From Eubacterium sp. AF16-48 (lineage in GTDB: Bacteria; Bacillota; Clostridia; Lachnospirales; Lachnospiraceae): a DNA stretch of 64,000 nucleotides. Position numbers and translations under genes: made by a program. This document shows, in pieces, positions 7,500 through 16,451 of this stretch; positions within the stretch are counted from its first letter, which is position 1; the number at the start of each line of letters is the position of its first letter. The stretch spans positions 62,001 to 126,000 of the forward strand of contig NZ_QUHB01000002.1 in NCBI RefSeq assembly GCF_003479405.1, given 5' to 3'. The notes beneath the pieces are model-generated. The model ran no database searches and was not told the DNA's origin. It saw only the letters and a list, made by a program, of their open reading frames with translations.

Positions 7500-7865
7500 A
7501 TGGGAATCTTAAAAGGCATAATTGACCGATTTCGGGCGATGGGAAAAACGGAAAAAGAGATTTCGGGCATTATTGAGACGGCAGCAGACAAAGCGACCGT
7601 AAATCCGGATGTCACGAAACCGGAAAAACCGAAAGAACCGGAAATGAAGATTGAAACAACAGCAGAGGCGTTCGTTGAGGCAGTTTTGCAAATGGGAACG
7701 ACTTTGCAACAGGCAAAAACGGCAATTTTGAAAATGAGCAGTTTGAGAGATGCGAAAAATCGCAAAAACACGAATAACTGGCGTAAAATGCACGGTCTGC
7801 CTATGAGAAGAAAGCAGAAAGCGAGGAAAAAGCATGAAAGAGGAAAAGGAGCAGACGGTCATTGA
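7500..7865 (+). CDS. Hypothetical 121-aa basic-tailed protein
   Basis: ATG 7500 follows AAGGAGGGTTGTGATAAT. The N-terminal part is helical (MGILKGIIDRFRAMGKTEKE), the centre has a Pro/Glu-Lys linker (KPEKPKEPEMK), and the last 35 residues are very basic (RRKQKARKKHERGKG), which suggests nucleic-acid binding. It overlaps the ArpU-like gene by 32 nt. I do not recognise the family. Confidence 0.6.
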   Translation: MGILKGIIDRFRAMGKTEKEISGIIETAADKATVNPDVTKPEKPKEPEMKIETTAEAFVEAVLQMGTTLQQAKTAILKMSSLRDAKNRKNTNNWRKMHGLPMRRKQKARKKHERGKGADGH

Positions 7866-8277
7866 AAAAACCTTGCTATATCTTGAAAATTATCGTGAAA
7901 TGGAACGATACATCAACGAGGCAGTATCAGAGACCTCTCAAGTGCCGGATATAGGCAAATACAACATATCAGCAGAAAAGGCGTTCTTGCAATCGGTCAG
8001 AGAGTGCCGTGCAGAGACGGTCATTCTGTTTGAACACTTGAAAAAGGCTCTTGCATCGCTCAAGGAAGATGCAGAGGCAGCAGGTGAGGGGTACAAATAC
8101 GACACTCTTGAGGCGGTCTATATAAAGGGCATGTCATACGAGGATATAGTGAGGGAGACAGGATGCGGACGCAACTCACCGAAAAAGTGGTGCAGGGTGA
8201 TGATTCAGCGGTTGTCAATCAAGTTATTCGGTGCAAAAGCGATTGAAAATGATAAAAACGGAGTGAAAACAGGGTGA
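7834..8277 (+). CDS. ArpU/sigma-70 region-4-like late transcription regulator
   Basis: The product is 147 aa. The C-terminal third contains a helix-turn-helix of the region-4 type (YDTLEAVYIKGMSYEDIVRE, then TGCGRNSPKKWCRVMIQRLS). Proteins of this kind sit just before the packaging genes in Gram-positive siphophages and control late transcription. The position matches exactly: the next feature is a terminator and then HNH and terminase genes. The distal segment after the gene contains several GGGTGAA repeats that could be targets. Confidence 0.7.
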   Translation: MKEEKEQTVIEKTLLYLENYREMERYINEAVSETSQVPDIGKYNISAEKAFLQSVRECRAETVILFEHLKKALASLKEDAEAAGEGYKYDTLEAVYIKGMSYEDIVRETGCGRNSPKKWCRVMIQRLSIKLFGAKAIENDKNGVKTG

Positions 8278-8311
8278 AATGAGGGTGAAAACAGGGGTAA
8301 AAAGTGGGTGA
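8262..8311 (+). repeat. Cluster of GGGTGAA-like direct repeats
   Basis: Overlapping the end of the ArpU-like gene and extending past it are five spaced copies of a GRGTGAA/GGGTAAA core (about 8262, 8271, 8283, 8294 and 8305), most followed by an A-rich tail, with spacing near 9-12 nt. This regular array at the early/late boundary could be a binding site for a regulator. It may also be simple sequence drift. Confidence 0.35.
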
Positions 8312-8362
8312 ACAAAAGACAAAATAAACGTGATAATATGTTAGCGTGAACAGTTGAGACGA

Positions 8363-8390
8363 GCGATTGCAGATGTGCAGTCGCTTTTTT
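8363..8390 (+). terminator. Intrinsic terminator between early and late modules
   Basis: GCGATTGC (8363-8370) pairs with GCAGTCGC (8377-8384), giving 8 bp with one G-U and a 6-nt loop, followed by six T. It separates the replication module from the HNH/terminase block. Confidence 0.75.
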
Positions 8391-8504
8391 CTTGCCTGTT
8401 TGCCCTCCTGTTATATGCGGGTGGGATATACACAGTCATGTGCATAACTGCCCGCCTCTTGTGGATAACATAGCAGGAGAACACAGCAAGAGAGGAGAAC
8501 ACAG

Positions 8505-9014
8505 ATGCTATTGAAATCATGCAGGTGTGGGAAGTTGATTCCGCAGTCAATGAAGATGTGCGAGGAATGTGAGCAACGGCAGCAGTCGAGACACATGATA
8601 TATAACAACACACGGCGAGACGAGAGAGCAGCAGAGTTCTATGTATCAAAGGAATGGCGGGCGATGCGAGAGCGTATCATTGAGGTCTATGACAACGTAG
8701 ATATATACGCATTATATGTCGAGCATGAGTTGCTCACATGCAATCCGGTTCACCATATCATTGAACTTGAGGACGACTGGGAACAGCGTTTGAATCCGTT
8801 CAACCTCATACCTCTCAACCATAAGACACACAACACAATCACTGCTTTATATAAGCAGAGCAAAGCAAGTATGAGAGCAACACAAAAACAGTTGAGGTCA
8901 CTGATTGAGTACCACTTTCGAGAGGCAGGGGGATATAAAAAAGTTTTGTGCGATTCGTTTTTAGTCGCACCCCCTCTTTTCCTTGGAGAAAACTCCCCAC
9001 GAGAATTTCAGTAG
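8505..9014 (+). CDS. HNH endonuclease
   Basis: The product is 169 aa. Two CxxC-like pairs at the N-terminus (CRCGKLI, CEEC) probably bind zinc. The HNH core is at about residues 75-115: CNPVHHIIELEDDW, NPFNLIPLNHKTHN. HNH proteins directly before the small terminase are needed for cos-type DNA packaging in HK97-like phages, where they form a complex with terminase. Two 12-nt copies of AGGAGAACACAG (8475-8486 and 8493-8504) precede the ATG, giving a doubled ribosome site. Confidence 0.85.
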   Translation: MLLKSCRCGKLIPQSMKMCEECEQRQQSRHMIYNNTRRDERAAEFYVSKEWRAMRERIIEVYDNVDIYALYVEHELLTCNPVHHIIELEDDWEQRLNPFNLIPLNHKTHNTITALYKQSKASMRATQKQLRSLIEYHFREAGGYKKVLCDSFLVAPPLFLGENSPREFQ

Positions 9015-9091
9015 ATGGGTACATCCGAAAGAGGTGTCAGAATGTGACACAAAAGCACTGAAATACTGACGGAAAGGAGGTTTGTTGCATC

Positions 9092-9631
9092 ATGGCAGGA
9101 CAGAGACAACCCACAGATTTGGTTGTGATGAATGGGCGAAAGCACCTCACAAAAGCAGAAATTGAGGCACGAAAAAACGCCGAGGTCACAGCACCATGCG
9201 ACAAAGTGAGACCTCCGTCATATTTGACACCGGAACAAAAGAAACAGTTCCGGAAGATTGCGAAAGAATTACTCGAAATCAAACTGATTTCAAACCTTGA
9301 TTGCGATGCACTGGCGAGATTGCTCATTGCACAAACGCAGTACATCGAAATCACAGAGCAAATCAGAGCAACTCCATTGATGGAGGATGTTCCAGTCTAT
9401 GAGATGCGGGAAAATCCGGACACGGGCGAAAAAGAACGTGTGCAGGTCGGTACAAGACAGGTCGTTTCCGGAGAAAGAGAACGCCTCATGATTATTCAAG
9501 ACCGCTGCATGAAACAGTGTAGGCAGGGAGCATCAGATTTCGGACTGACAGTTTCCTCCCGCTGCCGTTTGGTCGTACCGAAACCACAGCAGCAAAAGCC
9601 GGAGAACAAATTTGCGAAATATGCAAATTAA
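9092..9631 (+). CDS. terS: Terminase small subunit (P27 family)
   Basis: The product is 179 aa, starting at ATG 9092 after AAAGGAGG. It begins MAGQRQPTDLVVMNGRKHLT, the usual start of P27-type small terminases, with a helical core ALARLLIAQTQYIEITEQIR and a C-terminal RCRLVVPKPQQQKPENKFAK tail. It recognises phage DNA ends and presents them to TerL, encoded 3 nt downstream. Confidence 0.9.
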   Translation: MAGQRQPTDLVVMNGRKHLTKAEIEARKNAEVTAPCDKVRPPSYLTPEQKKQFRKIAKELLEIKLISNLDCDALARLLIAQTQYIEITEQIRATPLMEDVPVYEMRENPDTGEKERVQVGTRQVVSGERERLMIIQDRCMKQCRQGASDFGLTVSSRCRLVVPKPQQQKPENKFAKYAN

Positions 9632-9634
9632 GGC

Positions 9635-11434
9635 ATGGCAAAAGCAGGAGAAACACAAGACCGCTGCACACAATACGCCCTTGATGTCGTATCGGGCAAG
9701 ATAACAGCCGGAGAATATGTCCGTCTTGCATGTCAGAGGCATCTTGACGACATCGAAAAATCGAAAGCAGCACCGTACAAATACTATTTCGACGTTGAAA
9801 AGTCAGAGGAAATCATCAATTTCGCAGAGGAATTGACCATTGCAGAGGGCGAGGAAAATGAGCATGTGACGGCATATCCGTTCCAGTGTTTCATTTTAGG
9901 GTCGCTCAATGGATGGAGAACAAAGGAAAAGTCATACAGACGATTCAGAACATCCTATGTGCAATTAGGACGACAGAACGGAAAATCGTTCATCAATGGT
10001 ATTTTGGCGTGTTATTACGGCAATTTTGACGGGTACAAGTACGGAAAAATATTTTGTACGGCTACAAAGCAAGACCAAGCGAACATTGTTTTTGACGAGG
10101 TCGCAAAATTCATCAATTCCGACGAGGATTTGTCAGAGTGGTTCAAGGTTCACGACCACAACCACACGATTGACTGTTTGCTGACACATTCGGAAATCAA
10201 AGCGTTGTCCGGAGACACAAAGTCACTTGACGGACACCGTGCATATTTGGGAATCGTCGACGAGTATCACGCACACAAAACAAATCAGATGTACAAACTG
10301 CTTGAGGGCGGTATCAAGAAACTCAAGTCGGCGTTGATTTCAGTTATTACGACAGCAGGGTTCGACCTCAAGTCGCCGTGCTACAAATTATATGAGTATT
10401 GCTGCAATCTACTCAAGGGCGTTTTCGAGAATGACAGTCAATTTGTCTACATCGCACAGATGGACGAACACGATGACAGGTACACACCGGAAAACTGGAT
10501 AAAAGCGAACCCGATTCTTGAGTTTGACAGGGATGCACTTGAGAACCTCATTCCGATTGCACACACTGCCCGTGATATGGGCGGGGAGGACTTGAGAGAT
10601 TTCCTTGTAAAGCAGTTGAATATGTGGATGCAGTGGTCAAATTCACTGTACATCAAGGACATTGCATCATGGAAAGCATGTGCCGTTCTGAAATCACTCA
10701 AGGATTTCAGAGGGTCAAAGTGCTATGTCGGCGTTGACTTGTCATCCGGAGGCGACTTGACATCAATCGCAATCGTGATTCCGTTCATGGTGGAGGACAC
10801 GAAAAAATATTTTGTTCACACACATTCATTCATTCCGTCCTCAAGGGTGGATGAACACATCAAGACCGACAAAGTGCCATACGACGTATGGATTGAAAAA
10901 GGTCTTGTGACGGTAACGGAAACACTGGGAGGAATCAAGACAGATTACAAATATATCATCAAATACCTTGAGGATTTAGTGAGAGAATACAACCTCAAAC
11001 CGCAGTTGATTTGTTACGACCCACACAACGCATCAGCATTCCTGTCAGACCTTGAGGCGATGGGATTCGATTCAATCTCTGTCACACAGACAGCAAAAGA
11101 GTTGAACGATGCGACCGTTGATTTCAGACTTGAGATTCTTGCGGGCAATGTGGAAATCGAGGGAATGGAAGTCGGCAAAGAGGGAAACAAGATAGTTGTT
11201 CCGGTCGACAGCCTGCTTGTATGGTCGATTGCAAACGCAAAGACCATTTCAAACAACTACGGCGAAATAAAGATTGACAAGGACATCACGACAGAACGAA
11301 TTGACCCGATTGACGCTATCATCGACGCATGGAAACACGCAATGAAAGAGGAGTATCGACCGGATGTGAACGAAACTGTCAATGAATGGCTTGAACAATT
11401 TGAAAAATACATGAAGAAAGGCGGTGAGAAATAA
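9635..11434 (+). CDS. terL: Terminase large subunit
   Basis: The product is 599 aa. The ATPase Walker A region VQLGRQNGKSF is at about residues 109-119 and Walker B YLGIVDEYHAH at about 204-214. The nuclease half has GVDLSSGGDLTS at about 366-377, ICYDPHNASAF near 460 and DAIIDAWKHAM near 560, all acidic metal sites of the RNase H-like fold. It is the motor and DNA-cutting enzyme of packaging. The portal gene starts directly after the stop. Confidence 0.95.
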   Translation: MAKAGETQDRCTQYALDVVSGKITAGEYVRLACQRHLDDIEKSKAAPYKYYFDVEKSEEIINFAEELTIAEGEENEHVTAYPFQCFILGSLNGWRTKEKSYRRFRTSYVQLGRQNGKSFINGILACYYGNFDGYKYGKIFCTATKQDQANIVFDEVAKFINSDEDLSEWFKVHDHNHTIDCLLTHSEIKALSGDTKSLDGHRAYLGIVDEYHAHKTNQMYKLLEGGIKKLKSALISVITTAGFDLKSPCYKLYEYCCNLLKGVFENDSQFVYIAQMDEHDDRYTPENWIKANPILEFDRDALENLIPIAHTARDMGGEDLRDFLVKQLNMWMQWSNSLYIKDIASWKACAVLKSLKDFRGSKCYVGVDLSSGGDLTSIAIVIPFMVEDTKKYFVHTHSFIPSSRVDEHIKTDKVPYDVWIEKGLVTVTETLGGIKTDYKYIIKYLEDLVREYNLKPQLICYDPHNASAFLSDLEAMGFDSISVTQTAKELNDATVDFRLEILAGNVEIEGMEVGKEGNKIVVPVDSLLVWSIANAKTISNNYGEIKIDKDITTERIDPIDAIIDAWKHAMKEEYRPDVNETVNEWLEQFEKYMKKGGEK

Positions 11435-12841
11435 ATGAATCCGTTTCAAAGACTAGGAGCAAAAATTTCAAATTGGTGGAAAGGCGAACCACAGGACAGC
11501 GGGGGCAAAACGACATTGAACTCACCGTCATTCCTTGAGCGGATAGGACTGAAAAGAAAAGGGAAACCGACATCAGAGGTCACATATTTCACATGTCTCA
11601 AGATGCTGTCAGAAACCCTTGCAAAAATGCCTATCAAATATTATCAGAAAACGGACAAGGGAATCATTGAGGCAGAGGCGACAGATACATCAAAACTGCT
11701 CTCAAAAAGACCGAATCCGTTCATGACACCAACAACATTTTGGAACACGGTTGAAATCAACCGCAACCATTACGGAAACGGCTATGTGTATATGAGAAAG
11801 AAGTTTGACCGAAAGAAATTCGGCGGTGAAATAAAAATCGTTGATTTGTGGGTCATGCAGTCAAATTGTGTGCAGATAGTCGTTGACGATGCAGGGATAT
11901 TCGCAGGAGTGGGGCGTTTGTGGTACGTCTACACAGACCCGACATCCGGTCGTCAATATGTGTTCAGTACAGACGAGGTGATGCATTTCAAGACATCTTT
12001 CAGTTTTGACGGAATCACAGGACTACCAGTACAGCAGATATTAAGAGACACGGTTGCAGGTGCATCCGAATCACAGGCGTTTATGAATAATCTGTACGAG
12101 AGCGGTCTGACGGCAAAGGCAACTCTTGAATATACCGGAGAATTGAACGAAAAGGCAAAATCAGCACTTGTCAAGTCGTTTGAGGAGTTCGGCAGCGGAG
12201 CAAAGAACACAGGAAAAATCCTGCCTGTTCCGTTAGGAATGAAACTCACGCCCCTTGACATCAAACTGACTGATTCGCAGTTCTTTGAACTGAAAAAATA
12301 TAATGCCCTGCAAATCGCCGGAGCGTTCGGAGTGAAACCGAATCAAATCAACGACTATTCAAAGTCGTCATATAGCAACAGCGAAATGCAGCAGTTATCG
12401 TTCTACGTTGACACAGAACTGTTCATCATCAAGCAGTACGAGGAGGAAATCAATTTCAAAATGCTGCCGGATGAAGATGCAGACGACGGATATTATTACA
12501 AATTCAACGAAAAAGTATTATTCCGAACCGATTCAAAAACACAGATGGAATATTTGAGAAACGGTGTCGGTGGAATGATTATCAAACCGAATGAGGCAAG
12601 ACGTAAACTCGACATGGAAGATGCGGAGGGAGGCGATGTCCTACTTGCAAACGGTAGCATCGTACCGTTGACGATGGCGGGTGCAGCATATTTGAAAGGC
12701 GAATCCGAACAGGAGAACGCCGATGAACCGGAACAGCCGGAGGAAGAAACAGAGCCGGACACAGAGCAGCCGGACACAGCAACAGAACCGGACGAAACCG
12801 ACGAGGCAGAGGACGAGGATGAACAGGAGGGAGGTGAATAA
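11435..12841 (+). CDS. Portal protein (HK97 family)
   Basis: The product is 468 aa. It matches HK97-like portals in order: TYFTCLKMLSETLAKMPIKY, PNPFMTPTTFWNTVEINRNH, YGNGYVYMRK, ITGLPVQQILRDTVAGA and FGVKPNQINDYSKSSYSNSE. The last 50 residues are a Glu/Pro-rich repetitive tail, typical and dispensable in the family. It forms the dodecameric ring for DNA entry and exit. ATG 11435 follows the terL stop after GGCGGTGAG. Confidence 0.93.
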   Translation: MNPFQRLGAKISNWWKGEPQDSGGKTTLNSPSFLERIGLKRKGKPTSEVTYFTCLKMLSETLAKMPIKYYQKTDKGIIEAEATDTSKLLSKRPNPFMTPTTFWNTVEINRNHYGNGYVYMRKKFDRKKFGGEIKIVDLWVMQSNCVQIVVDDAGIFAGVGRLWYVYTDPTSGRQYVFSTDEVMHFKTSFSFDGITGLPVQQILRDTVAGASESQAFMNNLYESGLTAKATLEYTGELNEKAKSALVKSFEEFGSGAKNTGKILPVPLGMKLTPLDIKLTDSQFFELKKYNALQIAGAFGVKPNQINDYSKSSYSNSEMQQLSFYVDTELFIIKQYEEEINFKMLPDEDADDGYYYKFNEKVLFRTDSKTQMEYLRNGVGGMIIKPNEARRKLDMEDAEGGDVLLANGSIVPLTMAGAAYLKGESEQENADEPEQPEEETEPDTEQPDTATEPDETDEAEDEDEQEGGE

Positions 12842-12843
12842 TC

Positions 12844-13671
12844 ATGCCAAAAAAGAGACGTTTTGATTTTACAAAGAAGAATAAACGCAACGGGAAAGTT
12901 GAAAATGTCGGCTATTTGAATTTAGAGCAGGACGAGGAGCAGAGCAGATGTTCCTTGTATTTCTACGGTGACATTGTATCAGCAACATGGGAATCCATGT
13001 GGTACGAGGAGGACAGATGCCCGCAGGACATCGCAGATTTCCTCAACCAGTTAGATGGATATGAGGACATTGACATCTATTTCAATTCCGGCGGTGGCGA
13101 TGTATTCGCAGGACTGGCAATCTATAACCAGTTAAAACGATACGACGGACACAAAGTCGGATATGTCGACGGAATGGCAGCATCTATCGCATCAGTTATC
13201 ATGTTCGCATGTGACGAACTGCATTTTGCAACAGGTGCTCAAGCAATGATTCACAAACCGTTATGCATGGCATACGGAAACGCAGACGATTTCAAGGCAG
13301 TTATAAAGCAGTTGAATCTCTGCGAGGATTCGATTCTTGATGTCTACATGGAGCATGTGCAGGAGGGTGTCACAAGAGACAAGATTCAGACCCTTATGAG
13401 CAATGAGACATGGTTTGACAGTAAGAAGATGCAGCAGTATTTCGACGTTGAAATCGAGGAAAAGGCAGCAGTTGCAGCGTGTGCATCCGACTTTTTCGAG
13501 AAATACAACAATATTCCGGAGGTACTCAAAGGAATTGACACAAAGGACATTGTCGATGCCGTAATTGCAGAATTGGAAAACCGGAACAATGCAGCAGCAG
13601 AGGCAGAGAAACAGAGAATCGAGGCAGAAAAGCAGCAGATTCTTGATGATTTATACCTTTACGGTATGTAA
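12844..13671 (+). CDS. ClpP-like prohead protease
   Basis: The product is 275 aa. The S14/ClpP fold is visible: IYFNSGGGDVFAGLAIYNQL, then GMAASIASVIMFA with the catalytic serine near residue 112, then AQAMIHKPLCMAYGNADDF with the histidine near 137. The C-terminus is a charged coiled coil (NRNNAAAEAEKQRIEAEKQQ), probably the scaffold part removed on maturation. It lies between portal and capsid genes, the standard order, and should cleave the capsid delta region. Confidence 0.92.
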   Translation: MPKKRRFDFTKKNKRNGKVENVGYLNLEQDEEQSRCSLYFYGDIVSATWESMWYEEDRCPQDIADFLNQLDGYEDIDIYFNSGGGDVFAGLAIYNQLKRYDGHKVGYVDGMAASIASVIMFACDELHFATGAQAMIHKPLCMAYGNADDFKAVIKQLNLCEDSILDVYMEHVQEGVTRDKIQTLMSNETWFDSKKMQQYFDVEIEEKAAVAACASDFFEKYNNIPEVLKGIDTKDIVDAVIAELENRNNAAAEAEKQRIEAEKQQILDDLYLYGM

Positions 13672-13691
13672 GAAATGGAGGACAGAAAGTC

Positions 13692-14924
13692 ATGAATAAG
13701 GAATTACAGAAGTTATTAAAGCAGATTAACGACAAGAAGAATGAAGTCAAGAGCCTTGTGAACGATGGAAAACTCGACAAGGCAAGAGCAGCAAAGGAGG
13801 AACTCGTAGAATTACAGAACAGATTCGACCTCCTCTATGATTTGGACGAGGACGAGCAGGACGGCATCGAGAACAAGGTCAAGGATGGAACTGCAAAGCA
13901 GGTCGGCGGGGATGTCAAGCCGGACAAAAAGAACATCGTGAAATCATTTGTCAACATTGTCAAAGCCGGATTCCTGCACAAAGAGGCAGACGAGGCAGAC
14001 ATCAAGGTGTACAAGGATGCACTCACATCCGACACAACCGCAGGAAGTGAGGGAGAGGTCGGAATCGGTGTCACAATTCCGGAGGACATCAGAACAGACA
14101 TCATCGAGTTGCGTCGTTCGTCCGACAACCTTGAGCAGTATGTCAATGTCGAGGGCGTAACAACTAAGACAGGAACACGAAACATCGAGGTTGATGCAGA
14201 ATCGACACCATTTGACAATGTTGACGAGGCTGCGGATTTTCCGGAGATGGACGAACCGGAATTTTTACCGATTGAGTACAAGGTAAAGAAAAAGGGTGGA
14301 ATCCTCAAGATGACAGCAGAGTTACTTGAGGACACAGCATCCAACATCATGGCATACATCAATAAATGGATTGCGAAAAAGACAAAGGCAACCCGTAACG
14401 CAATGATTCTCAAGGTACTCAATGAGATGACAAAGGGAAAAGAGGTCACAGTCGAGAATCTTGACAGTCTCAAGGACATTTTCAACGAGCAGTTAGACCC
14501 TGCAATCGCTGACAATGCAGTTGTTATCACGAATCAGAGCGGTTTCAACTATCTTGACAAGTTAAAGGATAAAGACGGCAACTATATTTTACAGAAAGAC
14601 CCGACACAGCAGACAAAGGGAAAGATGCTTTTCGGTGAATATCCTATCATCAAATTATCAAAGAAAACTCTTGCATCCGAGAAGATTATGAACACCGATG
14701 GTCACACAGTCGATGGGTACAAGCATCCTATTTTCTGCGGTGACTTAAAAGAGGCAGTCACACTCTTTGACAGAAATGTCCTCACAATCGACCTCAATGA
14801 CAAGGGTGCGGGTTTATGGGATAAAGACATGACCGGAATCAAGGTGCGTGACCGTTTCGATGTGCAGCCTGTTGACAAGGGAGCAGTCATCAAGGGTCAG
14901 ATTACAGAAGTTATCAACGGGTAA
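13692..14924 (+). CDS. Major capsid protein (HK97 fold)
   Basis: The product is 410 aa. Residues about 1-100 are a coiled-coil delta/scaffold domain (KQINDKKNEVKSLVNDGKLD). The HK97 capsid fold follows: GIGVTIPEDIRTDIIELRRS, ILKMTAELLEDTASNIMAYI, NGYNYL-like NQSGFNYLDKLKDKDGNYIL and a C-terminal GIKVRDRFDVQPVDKGAVIK strand. It builds the head after cleavage by the upstream protease. The ribosome site GGAGGACAG precedes ATG 13692. Confidence 0.95.
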   Translation: MNKELQKLLKQINDKKNEVKSLVNDGKLDKARAAKEELVELQNRFDLLYDLDEDEQDGIENKVKDGTAKQVGGDVKPDKKNIVKSFVNIVKAGFLHKEADEADIKVYKDALTSDTTAGSEGEVGIGVTIPEDIRTDIIELRRSSDNLEQYVNVEGVTTKTGTRNIEVDAESTPFDNVDEAADFPEMDEPEFLPIEYKVKKKGGILKMTAELLEDTASNIMAYINKWIAKKTKATRNAMILKVLNEMTKGKEVTVENLDSLKDIFNEQLDPAIADNAVVITNQSGFNYLDKLKDKDGNYILQKDPTQQTKGKMLFGEYPIIKLSKKTLASEKIMNTDGHTVDGYKHPIFCGDLKEAVTLFDRNVLTIDLNDKGAGLWDKDMTGIKVRDRFDVQPVDKGAVIKGQITEVING

Positions 14925-14975
14925 TATGGCAGCAGGGCGGTGAATCCGTCCTGCTAATTGAAAGCAGGTGAGAAC

Positions 14976-15284
14976 ATGACGGATGAAGAAAAAGAGAAGT
15001 ACAGAGGCGGTCTGATTGCTACATGCAAGATATATTGTCACATCGACTATGATGACGACATTGAAATCCTTGAATTGATGCTTGACACGACACTGGATGA
15101 AATGACGGAACTGATTCCGAATTTCGACCGGAACAACCTCACAAGCCGTCAAAAACTGCTTGCATTTATGTCCGTGAAAGAACTGTACGACAACCGTGAC
15201 AAGTACCGGAGCGACACAAAAACGCTATCCGCTGCCGTTTCCTCCATGTTACTGAAAGAAATATACGGAGGTGCAGCAGAATGA
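14976..15284 (+). CDS. Head-tail connector (gp6-like)
   Basis: The product is 102 aa. I chose ATG 14976 because AGGTGAGA lies just upstream; TTG 14958 is in frame. It is a helical protein with LASRQKL-like LTSRQKLLAFMSVKELYDNR, typical of phage gp6-type connector/DNA-packaging proteins that dock under the portal. It overlaps the next gene by 4 nt (ATGA). Confidence 0.75.
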   Translation: MTDEEKEKYRGGLIATCKIYCHIDYDDDIEILELMLDTTLDEMTELIPNFDRNNLTSRQKLLAFMSVKELYDNRDKYRSDTKTLSAAVSSMLLKEIYGGAAE

Positions 15285-15598
15285 CGGGGAGAATCAAGAT
15301 AATTCGTAAGACAACAAGCGTTGTTGATGGCAGACGGCAGCAAGAGGAACAGGAATTTTTCTCATGTTGGTGCGATGTCAAGAGTTTGGGAACAAACGAG
15401 AAATACAATGCCTTGCAGATAGGTCTTGAGAACACGATTGTGTTTGAAACGAGAGCCTGCGACAAGATGGAGGAAATCAGATTGAATCTGAAAGAGTTCT
15501 ATGCAGTGTATAAAGGCATTGAGTTCAAGATATATGATGCGTGTCCGATGTTCACAGACGACAGGAAATATCAGTTGAAATGCAGAGCGGGAGCATAG
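15281..15598 (+). CDS. Head-tail adaptor / head closure protein
   Basis: The product is 105 aa and all-beta: FFSCWCDVKSLGTNEKY, NTIVFETRACDKM, YKGIEFKIYDACPMF. The WCDV pattern and length fit the phage head-tail joining family (SPP1 gp16-like). It closes the connector after packaging. The context, between gp6-like and gp10-like genes, supports the call. Confidence 0.78.
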   Translation: MTGRIKIIRKTTSVVDGRRQQEEQEFFSCWCDVKSLGTNEKYNALQIGLENTIVFETRACDKMEEIRLNLKEFYAVYKGIEFKIYDACPMFTDDRKYQLKCRAGA

Positions 15599-15627
15599 TG
15601 TCATAATCTGACACCGGAGGTGATGCA

Positions 15628-16077
15628 GTGAAAATTGAGATGGAATTTCAAGGTTTGAAAGAACTTATGAAAGCATTTGAGGACGCAGCAAGCGACGAGG
15701 ACATAAAAGAGGTCAATCAAAAGATTGTCAAGCAAAGCGAACCAGTCGTGAAAAACATCATGTCCGGTAAGATTCCGAAATCTGCGGACATTAAATTGTC
15801 CGGTCGAGGATTTGGTTCAAAGTCATCCGTGACATCACATGCAGCGGACAGCATACCGATGGGAGCAGTCAAAATGAAAGACACAGGAGCAACAGCAGAT
15901 GTCGGATGGGAAAAGTCGGACAATAGCGAACACTTTTATGTGAAATTCATAAACTGGGGAACTATCTATCGCCCGCCTCAAGAATTTATCTATGCAACAG
16001 GGCGTGAGGCAGATGCGGAACTGCAAAAAATCGCAGAACAGGAATATCAATCATATTTAGACAACACATTGAAATGA
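15628..16077 (+). CDS. HK97 gp10-like tail completion protein
   Basis: The product is 149 aa with GTG start 15628 after GGAGGTGATGCA. The family pattern is EFQGLKELMKAFEDAASD at the start, PVVKNIMSGKIPKS, then DVGWEKSDNSEHFYVKFINW and PPQEFIYATGREAD. HK97-gp10 proteins help join tails to heads. The order connector, adaptor, gp10, tail terminator is the standard one. Confidence 0.82.
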   Translation: MKIEMEFQGLKELMKAFEDAASDEDIKEVNQKIVKQSEPVVKNIMSGKIPKSADIKLSGRGFGSKSSVTSHAADSIPMGAVKMKDTGATADVGWEKSDNSEHFYVKFINWGTIYRPPQEFIYATGREADAELQKIAEQEYQSYLDNTLK

Positions 16078-16086
16078 GGTGAGAGC

Positions 16087-16449
16087 ATGAGCAGCAGTCC
16101 GGACATCATCAAAGATGCATCCGACGCATTGAAACCAATATCAGACAGGAAAATCATTGTGATGCAAGGATGGTATGACAAAAACATCCATGACAGACAT
16201 GTGACATTGTGGGATTTGGGAGAAAACGACGAGAATTTTTCGGACGACGATGCAGAGGGAGTGACGCTGTCAGTGCAGGTCACTATATTTTCAGAGAATG
16301 ACGAGGTTGAACTTGCGAGGGAAATCAAGTCACTCATGAAAGAAAATGATTTCTCATTTGACGGCAGGAACGGAGACGATTCAAAGCCGGAGGACGGAAT
16401 CTATATGAAAGCACAAAGGTTTTCAAAGTTTTATGAAATGGAGGAATAG
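16087..16449 (+). CDS. Tail terminator-like protein
   Basis: The product is 120 aa. It reads as an alpha/beta domain with VTLSVQVTIFSENDEVELAR, the arrangement of small tail-terminator proteins in Gram-positive siphophages. ATG 16087 follows GAGGTGAGAGC. Position directly before the major tail protein supports it; sequence alone would not. Confidence 0.6.
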   Translation: MSSSPDIIKDASDALKPISDRKIIVMQGWYDKNIHDRHVTLWDLGENDENFSDDDAEGVTLSVQVTIFSENDEVELAREIKSLMKENDFSFDGRNGDDSKPEDGIYMKAQRFSKFYEMEE

Positions 16450-16451
16450 AC

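Noticed and set aside
13835-14530. A 231-codon frame on the minus strand within the capsid gene
   Set aside because: It is a mirror of the well-supported capsid gene on +, without ribosome site or sensible composition.
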